Of a stretch of 64,000 bases of DNA, positions 6,933-14,461 are shown in pieces. Position numbers and translations under genes: made by a program. Position 1 is the stretch's first letter. Every line of letters begins with the position of its first letter. The stretch is from PFJX01 sp031426815 (GTDB lineage: Bacteria; Pseudomonadota; Gammaproteobacteria; Burkholderiales; Thiobacillaceae). The notes under the pieces were generated by a model, which had not been told where the DNA came from, did not search any database, and was given only the letters and a program-made list of their open reading frames with translations. The stretch lies in the NCBI GenBank assembly GCA_031426815.1, contig JASJPG010000016.1, positions 1-64,000 of the forward strand. Reading direction: 5' to 3'.

Positions 6933-7391
6933 TCAGGCGTTGCCGACCAGCGCCTTGATTTCTTCTTCGGCGTCGAGCCAGTCCTGCACTTCGTAGCCCG
7001 GTGCAAAGCCGCGTCTTTCGGCGCGATGGTAGGCGGCGGTGGCGACCCAGCGTTGACGCTCTTCCGGCGAGGGGGCGGCGGGTTTCGCGACCAGTTTCTT
7101 GGCGGCGGGTGCCTTCTTCTTGGCTTCGGCGGCGGGCTTGCTGGTGGCCGGTGCTTTGGCGGGCGCGGCTTTTGCTGCAGCGGCGGTGGCGGCGGGTTTG
7201 GCGGCGGGTTTGGCGGCTGCCTTGGGCGCGGCCTTGGCTTTCACCGGCGCACTCGCTACGGCCTTCGCGGCCGGCTTGGCTGCTGCCGCTTTGGCTGCAG
7301 ACGCAGCGGCCTTCTTCGGTTTGTCCATCGCTGCGACAGCGACGGCTTTCTTGACGGTTTTTTTGGTGGTGGCACTGATTTCTTCGGGCAT
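6933..7391 (-). CDS. Lys/Ala/Pro-rich histone H1-like protein with DUF2934 tail
   Basis: 152 residues from the ATG at 7391, which has a strong AGGAGGT ribosome site; the frame extends further upstream without one. Residues ~10-115 are a low-complexity Ala/Lys/Pro tract (many KPAAK and AAAK units), like AlgP or bacterial H1-type DNA-binding tails. The last ~35 residues (AAYHRAERRGFAPGYEVQDW then LDAEEEI) match the short DUF2934 motif. Such proteins are thought to bind nucleic acid; the DUF2934 role is unknown. The gene faces away from the sensor gene at 7706. The long intergenic stretch between them carries a Fur-like site and a hairpin repeat. Confidence 0.75.
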   Translation of the reverse strand: MPEEISATTKKTVKKAVAVAAMDKPKKAAASAAKAAAAKPAAKAVASAPVKAKAAPKAAAKPAAKPAATAAAAKAAPAKAPATSKPAAEAKKKAPAAKKLVAKPAAPSPEERQRWVATAAYHRAERRGFAPGYEVQDWLDAEEEIKALVGNA

Positions 7392-7438
7392 GACGTGACC
7401 TCCTGATTGTGAATAGTCGATACATCTGCCATTCATAC

Positions 7439-7451
7439 TATGAGAATTATT
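7439..7451. promoter_or_regulatory. Fur-like core upstream of the histone-like gene
   Basis: TATGAGAATTATT matches 10 of 13 positions of the central Fur-box core AATGATAATCATT. It lies in the 314-nt gap between the divergent genes at 7391 and 7706, close to the minus-strand start. It is a single degenerate site, so support is modest. Confidence 0.3.
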
Positions 7452-7590
7452 GGAAAAGCGCTTTCGACTTTTACATCAACGTAGATTTCCGGAAATACAG
7501 CGACATACTGAAATTGATCGGCGCATGAATGCTGAAAGAAACGAAATGGCTTCGCCGGTTCGGGCTGGAATGCTGTGGAATCAAGGAGCT

Positions 7591-7620
7591 GGACCCCGGG
7601 TCTTCGCCGGGGTGACGAAT
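7591..7620. repeat. Extragenic hairpin, family B
   Basis: CCCCGG-GTCTTCG-CCGGGG forms a perfect 6-bp stem and runs into TGACGAAT, matching the other family B copies. Apart from this and the Fur-like core, nothing is seen in 7392-7705. Confidence 0.5.
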
Positions 7621-7705
7621 CTATCGGCGCATCCTTAAGTAATGCACAACCGCGCCGATATGAGACTTGCATACCGTATCGATTTTTCGCACATAGGAGC
7701 GCGTC

Positions 7706-8437
7706 ATGTTGTCCATTTCCCGGCTGGTTCTGGCTGTTTCGGTAGCGGTGACTTTCCTGCTGGTGGGAGGCACTTATTTCCTGCTGTCCGGGTTCGGCGA
7801 CCGGATGCTGCAGCAATCCACCTCACTGCATGCGCAATCCCTCGCGAAAGTGACCTACACGTCCATGTATCAAGTGATGAACCAGGGCTGGAAGCGCGAA
7901 CAGGTCGTGGCTTTCGCGGATAGCGTGGCGAATTCCGTGGTTGGCGCACCGCTGAAGATCGACTTCCATCGTTCCGAATTGGTCAGCCAGCAATACGGCG
8001 CCGTGCGCGCGGCAGCCGCCGATGCAGAAGTCGAACATGCCATGAAGACCGGCCGGCGGCTGGACTCCGCCACGCCGGAAGGCTCTCGCTTCCTGCTGCC
8101 GATGAAGGCCAACAAGGAATGCCTGAGTTGCCATACCAATGCCAAGAAGGATGACGTGCTCGGCGTCATCGAAATCCGCGCCAGCTACGGCGAACTGATC
8201 GGCGATACCCGCATGCATCTGATGCTGGTTCTGCTGCTCCTGGCGCCGCTACCGCTGGTCGCCGGCTTCATCATCGCGGTCATGCTGGACAGCCGCATGA
8301 ATCACTTCGTGCAGCAACTGGATGAAGCCATCGACAAGGCCGAACCAGGCAAGGCGCCCAACTTCAATGCAGTCAAGGTGCGCTTCGCCGAATACCGCGA
8401 ATTGCTCGGCCATTTCAAACGGCTGATCAAGGGCTGA
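7706..8437 (+). CDS. DUF3365 membrane haem-sensor-like protein
   Basis: 243 residues. An N-terminal membrane segment (residues ~5-27) and a second (~172-194) bracket a periplasmic domain. That domain holds a single CLSCH c-type haem-binding motif near residue 138, in the position expected for DUF3365 (Tll0287-like) domains. The cytoplasmic tail is short (~45 residues) and carries no kinase or cyclase output, so this is a sensor without an attached effector, or a small haem protein. It could pass a redox or gas signal to a separate partner. It is a single-gene unit that ends in a strong terminator. Confidence 0.8.
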   Translation: MLSISRLVLAVSVAVTFLLVGGTYFLLSGFGDRMLQQSTSLHAQSLAKVTYTSMYQVMNQGWKREQVVAFADSVANSVVGAPLKIDFHRSELVSQQYGAVRAAAADAEVEHAMKTGRRLDSATPEGSRFLLPMKANKECLSCHTNAKKDDVLGVIEIRASYGELIGDTRMHLMLVLLLLAPLPLVAGFIIAVMLDSRMNHFVQQLDEAIDKAEPGKAPNFNAVKVRFAEYRELLGHFKRLIKG

Positions 8438-8456
8438 GGTTCGAAAGCAACATGAA

Positions 8457-8482
8457 GAACGGGGCTGCGGCCCCGTTTTTTG
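8457..8482 (+). terminator. Rho-independent terminator
   Basis: CGGGGC-TGCG-GCCCCG stem followed by six T residues, 20 nt after the DUF3365 stop. Confidence 0.9.
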
Positions 8483-8641
8483 TGCCTGGAGGTCGTCGAT
8501 TGTGCGAATGAATTCGCACTTACAGACTGATCCAGTGGTTGTCGAGACGCCCAGCCCCTGCAAGCGGACCACCAGCCCAGACGCGATCCGGTGACGCCGC
8601 CAGCGCGCAGGCTTCGAAAGGCCAGCGCGAGCGCGAGGAAT

Positions 8642-8800
8642 TCATGCGGTCAAAATCAACTTGCCGGCGTTGGTGATGCGCAGCCAGTACTCGCGTCCTT
8701 CGTGCACGATGAGTACGACCTTGCCGCCCTGGAACAGGTCGCGGCTCTGGTAGCTGGGCGGCGTTTTGCCGTCGGCGGGCGGGGGAGCAGGTGGGTTCAT
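8642..8800 (-). CDS. hemP: HemP-family haemin uptake protein (distal copy)
   Basis: 52 residues: a Pro-rich start, then SRDLFQGGKVVLIVHEG and a C-terminal REYWLRITNAGKLILTA that matches the HemP signature (Y-x-L-R-x-T-x-x-G-K-L-I-L-T). HemP/HmuP proteins are small, Fur-controlled factors needed for haem-uptake gene expression in some betaproteobacteria. The start ATG overlaps the stop of the upstream DUF2325 gene (ATGA, 8797-8800), so the two are translationally coupled. A second HemP copy heads the same minus-strand run at 11966. Confidence 0.85.
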   Translation of the reverse strand: MNPPAPPPADGKTPPSYQSRDLFQGGKVVLIVHEGREYWLRITNAGKLILTA

Positions 8801-10122
8801 GTCTGGCTCTGGATGTCGGCGCGGCCTTCGGCCAGGCGAGTGAGTGCGGCGGCGAATCCGGCGACGCCGGAATTCCGGGTCAACACGCAGGGTTTGCCGT
8901 TCTGTTTGCAGTGCTTCTTGAGCTGGTAATAGGCCAGGTGGCCGACGCAGTCGGTCGGACAGATCACCGCGTCGGAGGCGTTGAGCAGGTCCGGCAGCCG
9001 CGCCAGCGCTTCCTCGCGGCCGCCGTCGTGGTGGATCAGACGCACACCGAGACGTTCGGCCAACGCCCGGTATTGCGGCAACAGCGGCGTGCGGCCGCCG
9101 ACGCAGAGCACGCAACGGCCGCGTAGGCTGCCCGAGCAGGCAATGCAATCGCCAGTGCAGGCTTCAGTCGGCGGCGTAGCGACGGTCGCCTCGCTGGTCC
9201 AGAGTTGTTCGAGCGCGTCGCGTTCCAGGCCAATTTCTTCGCGTTCGCGCTGCAGCCGCGCCTTATCGGCACGCAAGCCGCCGGCCCGTTCTTCCAGCGC
9301 CTGGATGCGCACTTCCGCTTCCCTTGCCCGCGCCGCCTGCGCTTGCGCCAGCATCAGTTGGCGGCCGAGGGCGATCATCGCCTGGCCGGATTCGAGTTCG
9401 CGCACGCGTGCCAGCAGCGGTTGCAGATGCGCGCTCTGGGCTTGCTCACCGGCGAGCGCCTGTTGCAATGCGCCGATCTGTTCGCTCTGTCGCCGCAATG
9501 TTTCCCGCAGGTTGCTGTTTTCCGTGGCCAGTTCGTTGCGCTGGCGTTCCAGCCATTCCAGCCGGCGCAGATCGGCGGCCTGGCCGGCGCCGACCTGGTG
9601 CGACAGCATGTGCACATCGCCGTACACCACGTTGCGGGTGTCGCGGCTGGCCGCCTTGTGCGTCAGCGCGGCCCACATCGCGCCGGCGACTTCGCCGCGT
9701 TCCAGGTGTTGCCGCCACAGCGCCAGCACCTCGGCATCGGTTTTGGCACGGTCGAAGCGGGCGATGGTCAGCGCGTACTTGCGCTCCAGCAGCTTGTGCA
9801 TGGCTTCGGCGGCGGCGTTGCGCGAGCAGGACAGCGAGACGGCTTCGACATGCAGGCGGTACGGATCGATCTGCGTGCCGTTAAAGCCGCCCTTGCGCGA
9901 TATCTTCTTCAGTTCGTCCAGGCCGAGGCAGGAGCCGATCACCGGGCAATGCTGCTTGTCGTCGAGTTCCCACAGCTTCTTGCGGCGCGGCGCCGGTTGC
10001 TTGACCGGAACCGGCGACATCACCGCTTCCTTTGCCACGGCCGCAGCCGCCGCAGTTGACACCACCCCCGCCTTGGCGAACAACCCGGCCAGCAGGTTTT
10101 TCGATTCGCAGCGATCACACAT
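8797..10122 (-). CDS. DUF2325-domain protein with long coiled coil
   Basis: 441 residues from ATG 10122; the frame stays open upstream, but this ATG overlaps the preceding small gene in the manner of coupled genes. The layout is: N-terminal CDRC pair (residues 2-5), a folded helical region, a long coiled coil (~200-330), a Cys cluster (CTGDCIACSG, CVLC) and a C-terminal DUF2325 domain with CPTDCVGH and NGKPCVLTRNSG. DUF2325 proteins have no firm biochemical role. The many cysteines suggest metal, Fe-S or haem binding. Sitting between HemP genes downstream of a Fur-like site, it is probably part of an iron or haem response. Confidence 0.78.
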   Translation of the reverse strand: MCDRCESKNLLAGLFAKAGVVSTAAAAAVAKEAVMSPVPVKQPAPRRKKLWELDDKQHCPVIGSCLGLDELKKISRKGGFNGTQIDPYRLHVEAVSLSCSRNAAAEAMHKLLERKYALTIARFDRAKTDAEVLALWRQHLERGEVAGAMWAALTHKAASRDTRNVVYGDVHMLSHQVGAGQAADLRRLEWLERQRNELATENSNLRETLRRQSEQIGALQQALAGEQAQSAHLQPLLARVRELESGQAMIALGRQLMLAQAQAARAREAEVRIQALEERAGGLRADKARLQREREEIGLERDALEQLWTSEATVATPPTEACTGDCIACSGSLRGRCVLCVGGRTPLLPQYRALAERLGVRLIHHDGGREEALARLPDLLNASDAVICPTDCVGHLAYYQLKKHCKQNGKPCVLTRNSGVAGFAAALTRLAEGRADIQSQT

Positions 10123-10306
10123 GGCCGGTTTCCAGCAGTTCGCACATGCGGCCGCACAGGCAGCGAGTCTCGCTGTCCACGTCGGTGCGATCCGACAGCA
10201 CGTCCAGGAGCTGCGCGGCATGATGCGCAGCGTGCTCGCAGCCGGTCAGGGCGTGGCGCATCAAATGATCGAGCGCGCCGGCGAAGAGTGCGGTGTTGCT
10301 GTCCAT
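10115..10306 (-). CDS. Small Cys/His-containing protein of the HemP operon
   Basis: 63 residues from ATG 10306, with AGGAG 6 nt upstream. It contains scattered His (HLMRHAL, CEHAAHHAAQ) and a C-terminal CLCGRMCELLE cluster. Its last 8 nt overlap the start of the DUF2325 gene, which argues that it is real and translated. No family is recognised. The His/Cys content suggests metal or haem binding. Confidence 0.6.
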   Translation of the reverse strand: MDSNTALFAGALDHLMRHALTGCEHAAHHAAQLLDVLSDRTDVDSETRCLCGRMCELLETGHV

Positions 10307-10344
10307 GTGGAGCTCCTGTGACGTGAAAGGGAAGCGGTTTTCGA

Positions 10345-11706
10345 TCAGTACGCCAGCTTGGCGCGCAAGCCCCAGACGCTGACATCGCCGCCGCCAGCGC
10401 CAGCCGGGTTGGCGATGCGCTGGTAGCTGGGCGTGAGCTGCAGGCTGTCGTTGGCCTGCCAGGCGTAGAACAGTTCGTAGATCTTTTCGCTGCCGGTGCC
10501 AGTGGCGGCCGCGCGGTATTCGGCGCTGGTGTTCAGTGCGCCGTAGGCCAGGCCGATGCGGTCGTTTTCACGGCCCCAGCCGGGGCCGGCGAGCTGCGCG
10601 CCAAGCGTCCAGGCCTGGTCGAACATCAGCGTGCCATCGCTGGACTGGCCGTAGCGGGCGAACAGCGTGGCATTGCCGCTGACCTGCTGATCGATGGAGA
10701 CGCCCCAGCCGCGGTGTTCTTCCGGTGTATCGTCGAACGCGCCGTTGGCGTCCAGGTCGTTGACCTGATCGAAGGTGTTGGCGTTGTTCCAGGCGTAGAT
10801 CCGATACGCGCCGTCCAGGCCGGGCAAGGTTTTGCCGGCGTATTCGAGCTGGGCAATGGTCAGCGGCTTGCTGAACGAGTTGGTGTAGTCCGCGCCGGCG
10901 CCGGCACCGAAGATGCCGAGCGAAGTGGTGACATGGTTGCCGCCGTCGATGTCGCTGACGTAAGCCATGCGCACGCCGGGGCTGGCGCCATGTGCGCCGA
11001 CGCCGATGTCGCCGCCGGCATCGAGCAGCGGGTTGTGCACGAAGGCGAGATTCATGAAGCCTTCCGATTCGTCGTCGGCGACGGTGTTGCCGTCGAAGAA
11101 GCCGAACGGGTCGATCTTGCCGACGGTGACCTCGACTTGGCCGAGGTTGCCGCCGGCGCCGCCGACCGGAATCGCCATCTGATACCAGGCCTGCATCAGC
11201 ACCGGTGAGTTGATGTTGCCGAAGGCGGTGGCATTCGATGTCGCAAAGGCGGTGTTGGCGACACCATCGCCGTCGCCGGCGCGGAAATGGGCAAAGATCT
11301 TGCCTTCGGCGGGGCCGATGGAACCACCCGGCAGTTCGACCTCGACGTCGGCGCGCGCGGTGAGTTCGCTGGAATCGGCGGCGCCGCCCTGGGCATGCTG
11401 CGCCACCATGGTCAGGCTGGCGCCGACGCTGATGCCGTCGAATTTCGCCAGCGGGTCGGGTTTCTTGCGCAAGGCCAGCACTTCGTTCTCGACCTCATTC
11501 AGGCGCGCACCGACCTGCTCGGGCAGCTTGGCCGGCTCGGCCAGACGCCGTTCGAGTTCGGCATTGCGGGCTTCCAGCCGGGTCAGGCGATCCTGCAAGG
11601 TTTGCAGAAGCTGGGCGACATCGGCGGCGGCGGGCTGGGCGGTTTCAGCGGAAAACGCGGGGCTGGCGATCAACGCCGACAACAGCAGGGCGCGGGAAAT
11701 GCGCAT
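10345..11706 (-). CDS. Outer-membrane porin, OprB-like, with N-terminal coiled coil
   Basis: 453 residues with a signal peptide (cut near ASPAFSAE). A heptad-rich coiled coil (~30-80, LQDRLTRLEARNAELERRL) precedes a beta-rich barrel domain whose last residues are alternating and end in an aromatic (AKLAY), as in outer-membrane proteins. The coiled coil followed by an OprB/carbohydrate-porin-like barrel resembles porins that tether to peptidoglycan through an S-layer-like stalk. It lies between HemP and the DUF2325 genes, so it may be iron- or haem-regulated, and its cargo may not be a sugar. Confidence 0.72.
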   Translation of the reverse strand: MRISRALLLSALIASPAFSAETAQPAAADVAQLLQTLQDRLTRLEARNAELERRLAEPAKLPEQVGARLNEVENEVLALRKKPDPLAKFDGISVGASLTMVAQHAQGGAADSSELTARADVEVELPGGSIGPAEGKIFAHFRAGDGDGVANTAFATSNATAFGNINSPVLMQAWYQMAIPVGGAGGNLGQVEVTVGKIDPFGFFDGNTVADDESEGFMNLAFVHNPLLDAGGDIGVGAHGASPGVRMAYVSDIDGGNHVTTSLGIFGAGAGADYTNSFSKPLTIAQLEYAGKTLPGLDGAYRIYAWNNANTFDQVNDLDANGAFDDTPEEHRGWGVSIDQQVSGNATLFARYGQSSDGTLMFDQAWTLGAQLAGPGWGRENDRIGLAYGALNTSAEYRAAATGTGSEKIYELFYAWQANDSLQLTPSYQRIANPAGAGGGDVSVWGLRAKLAY

Positions 11707-11798
11707 GGGACGACTCCATTCAGTTTGCTAGTCATTTCTGGCTGGCTACTGGGGTCGATGGAATCGCCCGATGGCTGGCTGGGTGAGTGCTACGAAAT

Positions 11799-11966
11799 CT
11801 ATTTGGTCAGGATCAACTTGCCATTCTTGGTCAGGCTGAGGCGATACCGCTCGCCACCATGTTCGATCACCAGTTCGCGCCGGTCGCGCAGCAATGCGGC
11901 GGCGCTGACCACTTCCGGCAGCGGTGGACGTTGAGTAACTGGTTTGGCGATGTGGTCTTGGGGCAT
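11799..11966 (-). CDS. hemP: HemP-family haemin uptake protein (promoter-proximal copy)
   Basis: 55 residues, read directly from the sequence: LLRDRRELVIEHGGERYRL followed by SLTKNGKLILTK, a canonical HemP C-terminus. The start is ATG 11966; no other HemP-length frame fits. It is the first gene of the minus-strand unit and lies just below the Fur-like repeats. Having HemP at both ends of a single operon is unusual. Confidence 0.88.
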   Translation of the reverse strand: MPQDHIAKPVTQRPPLPEVVSAAALLRDRRELVIEHGGERYRLSLTKNGKLILTK

Positions 11967-11984
11967 GGGAGGCATCTTATATGC

Positions 11985-12016
11985 GAACCATTCTCAAATG
12001 CAAGCCATTCTCATTT
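11985..12016 (-). promoter_or_regulatory. Tandem Fur-like sites upstream of hemP
   Basis: On the minus strand two near-identical units, AAATGAGAATGG and ATTTGAGAATGG, lie 17 nt apart. Each resembles half of a Fur box (TGAGAAT). Their place, about 20-50 nt before hemP, is where iron repression would be expected. Confidence 0.5.
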
Positions 12017-12125
12017 AAGAAGCAAGATTTCCTGCCTCGCCATGCCGCTTGGCAACGTTTACGTTGACGCTCGGACTCGGGCACACTGGCGGACTTACTG
12101 CATTTCCCCCTTTATTGAGCCTCCG

Positions 12126-12977
12126 ATGAAATTCAGCCCTGCATCCTTCCGCGCCTGGGAACACAAGAAAATCACCTTGCTCGGCATGTCCGGCGTCGGC
12201 AAGACCTACATCTCCAGCCTGTTGCGCCGCCACGACTGGTTCCACTTTTCCGGCGATTACCGCATCGGCACGCGCTACCTGGACGAGCCGATCCTCGATC
12301 TGATCAAGCAGCAGGCGATGGCTGTTCCGTTCCTGCGCGAGCTGCTGCGCAACGACTGGATCAACATCCGCAACAACATCAAGATCCAGGATCTGGGCCC
12401 GGTGCTGTCATTTGTCGGCAAGCTCGGCAACCCCGATTTCACCGGCCTGTCGCTGCCGGAATTCAGCCGTCGCCAGGCGATGTACCGCGACGCGGAAATC
12501 GCCGCGATGAAGGACGTGCCGGAGTTCATTCGCAAGGCGCAGGAAATCTACGGCTACGACCATTTCGTCAACGACGTCGGCGGCAGCCTGTGCGAGCTGG
12601 AAGACGATTCCGTGATTGACCTGCTGGCCGAACACACGTTGATTCTGTACATCAAGGTCACCACCAAGGATGAGGAAAACACCCTGATCCGGCGCGCCCA
12701 GAGCGACCCCAAGCCGCTCTATTACCGCCCCGCTTTCCTGGCCGAGAACCTGCCGGTCTACATGGCGGAAAAGGGTTTCGAATTCGTCGCCCAGGTGGAA
12801 CCGAACGATTTCACCCGCTGGGTCTTCCCGCGCCTGTTCCACTCGCGCGTGCCGCGCTACGAAGCCATCGCCGGCCCGCACGGCTACACCGTAACTTCGC
12901 AGGAAGTGGCGCAGGTGAAAAACCAGGCGGATTTCCTGGCGCTGGTCGAAGCCGCCATCGCCCGCACCCTGCGTTAG
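12126..12977 (+). CDS. Conserved P-loop ATPase of unknown role
   Basis: 283 residues from ATG 12126, chosen as the first Met before the conserved part. A clear Walker A motif, GMSGVGKT, lies at residues ~20-27, shortly after the start, as in small-molecule kinases such as shikimate or gluconate kinase. FHFSGDYRIGTRYLD follows where those enzymes bind substrate. The later part (DHFVNDVGGSLCELEDD, LILYIKV) continues a Rossmann-like core. It is probably a kinase-like or regulatory ATPase. It lies divergent from the HemP operon and 20 nt before the PsiE-like gene. Confidence 0.65.
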   Translation: MKFSPASFRAWEHKKITLLGMSGVGKTYISSLLRRHDWFHFSGDYRIGTRYLDEPILDLIKQQAMAVPFLRELLRNDWINIRNNIKIQDLGPVLSFVGKLGNPDFTGLSLPEFSRRQAMYRDAEIAAMKDVPEFIRKAQEIYGYDHFVNDVGGSLCELEDDSVIDLLAEHTLILYIKVTTKDEENTLIRRAQSDPKPLYYRPAFLAENLPVYMAEKGFEFVAQVEPNDFTRWVFPRLFHSRVPRYEAIAGPHGYTVTSQEVAQVKNQADFLALVEAAIARTLR

Positions 12978-12997
12978 CCGCAACCGGAGGAAAAATC

Positions 12998-13396
12998 ATG
13001 CGCCAAAACCAATTTACCCATCACGCCATCACCCTGCTCGGCTTCACCGAGTATCTCGGCCTGGCGGTCATTACCATCGCCACCATCATCGCCGGCGTGC
13101 ATGAAGTCGGCATCATGATCACGGCCGGCACGGTTACGCTGGGCGACCTGCTGCTGCTGTTCCTGTACCTGGAAATCCTGGCGATGGTCGGCCTGTACTT
13201 CCAGTCCGGCCGCTTGCCGGTGCGCTTCCCGGTGTACATCGCCATCGTCGCGTTGTCGCGCTATCTGGTGCTGGACATGAAGAACCTCGACGAATTCCGC
13301 ATCCTCGGCGTCACCACCTCGATCCTGCTGCTGACCCTGGCCGTGCTGGCGATCCGCTACGGCCATAGCCGTTTCTCCTACGGCGAGAACGAGTAA
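12998..13396 (+). CDS. PsiE-like four-TM membrane protein
   Basis: 132 residues with four membrane segments and a conserved LLLLFLYLEILAMVGLYF stretch, which fits the phosphate-starvation-inducible PsiE family. The biochemical role of PsiE is unknown. GGAGG lies 8 nt before the ATG. It follows the ATPase gene by only 20 nt, so both are likely on one transcript that ends at the terminator just downstream. Confidence 0.8.
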   Translation: MRQNQFTHHAITLLGFTEYLGLAVITIATIIAGVHEVGIMITAGTVTLGDLLLLFLYLEILAMVGLYFQSGRLPVRFPVYIAIVALSRYLVLDMKNLDEFRILGVTTSILLLTLAVLAIRYGHSRFSYGENE

Positions 13397-13417
13397 GCCC
13401 GCGCGCCGCGTCGGCAA

Positions 13418-13447
13418 AAAGGCCCTGGTTAGCCAGGGCTTTTTTTC
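13418..13447 (+). terminator. Rho-independent terminator
   Basis: GCCCTGG/CCAGGGC stem with a 4-nt loop and seven T residues. Immediately after it, an 11-nt unit (TTTTTCGCCCA) is repeated twice in tandem. Confidence 0.9.
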
Positions 13448-13486
13448 GCCCATTTTTCGCCCATTTCCACGTCGTCCAGATTAATA

Positions 13487-13515
13487 TGTCGCTCATGTTT
13501 CATATTTTGTCGCTC
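13487..13515. promoter_or_regulatory. Direct repeat before chrB, candidate ChrB operator
   Basis: TGTCGCTC occurs at 13487-13494 and again at 13508-13515, exactly 21 nt apart (two helical turns), in similar AT-rich surroundings. The second copy ends 2 nt before the chrB start codon, so bound protein would block transcription or translation. ChrB is known to act as a chromate-responsive regulator, but the assignment of this site is inference. Confidence 0.4.
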
Positions 13516-13517
13516 TT

Positions 13518-14444
13518 ATGACTGACTGGATCACGCTCATCCTGGCCCTGCCCAGCGAAAACGCCACCGCGCGCACCCGCTTCTGGCGCGCGTTGAAAGG
13601 CCTCGGCGCCGCCTCTTTGCGCGATGGCGTCTGGCTATTGCCGGAGAAGCCGCAACTCGAAGCCGCGCTGGCCGCCCAGGTCCAAGCCGCGACCAACGCC
13701 GGCGGCCAGGCCTGGTTGTTGCACCTCGCCGGCACCGCCGAGCACGAAAGCCAGTTCGTCGCGCTGTTCGACCGCTCGGCGGAATACGCCGGCATCGCGG
13801 CCACGCTGGCCGAGTTGAAACTACAAACCAACGATGCCGTCCTGCGCCGCGGCCTGCGGTTGGCGCGCAAACATCTCGATACCCTGGTCGCCATCGACTA
13901 CTTTCACAGCCCCCTGCGCGGCGAAACGGAACGCCGGCTGCACGGCATGGAAGCGGAATCGCGCCAGCGCCAACTGGCCAGCGAACCCGGCTTCGCGGCA
14001 GGCGAGCCGGAACGGCTGGAAGCCGACCAGTTCCAGAACCGGGTGTGGGCGACACGGCGCAATCTCTGGGTCGACCGGCTGGCATCGGCCTGGCTGATCC
14101 GCCGCTTCATCGACCGCGGCGCCCGCTTTCTCTGGCTGGCGCAGCCGGAAGACTGCCCGGACGACGCGCTCGGCTTCGACTTCGACGGCGCACAGTTCAC
14201 CCACATCGGCCGCCGCGTCACCTTCGAAACCCTGCTGGCGAGTTTCGACCTGGAACACGACGCCGCACTGAAGCGCCTCGGCGCGGTCGTACACAGCCTG
14301 GATGTCGGCGGCACGGCCGCCGAGGCAGCCGGTTTCGAGGCGCTGCTGAAAGGCCTGAAAAGCCGCATCGACGACGACGACCAATTGCTCGCGCAAGGCG
14401 GCCAGATGCTGGACGACCTGTATGCCGCGTTCGCTGCAAGCTGA
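13518..14444 (+). CDS. chrB: ChrB chromate-resistance protein, full length
   Basis: 308 residues. The N-terminal ~150 residues (WITLILALPSENATARTRFW, DGVWLLPE) match the ChrB N-terminal domain. The C-terminal half begins RNLWVDRLASAWLIRRFIDR, the signature of the ChrB C-terminal domain. In Ochrobactrum and Cupriavidus ChrB senses chromate and controls chrA. Here it heads the cluster, with chrA starting 17 nt after its stop. Length is typical for the family. Confidence 0.9.
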   Translation: MTDWITLILALPSENATARTRFWRALKGLGAASLRDGVWLLPEKPQLEAALAAQVQAATNAGGQAWLLHLAGTAEHESQFVALFDRSAEYAGIAATLAELKLQTNDAVLRRGLRLARKHLDTLVAIDYFHSPLRGETERRLHGMEAESRQRQLASEPGFAAGEPERLEADQFQNRVWATRRNLWVDRLASAWLIRRFIDRGARFLWLAQPEDCPDDALGFDFDGAQFTHIGRRVTFETLLASFDLEHDAALKRLGAVVHSLDVGGTAAEAAGFEALLKGLKSRIDDDDQLLAQGGQMLDDLYAAFAAS

Positions 14445-14461
14445 TTTTTTGGAGAAGTAAA

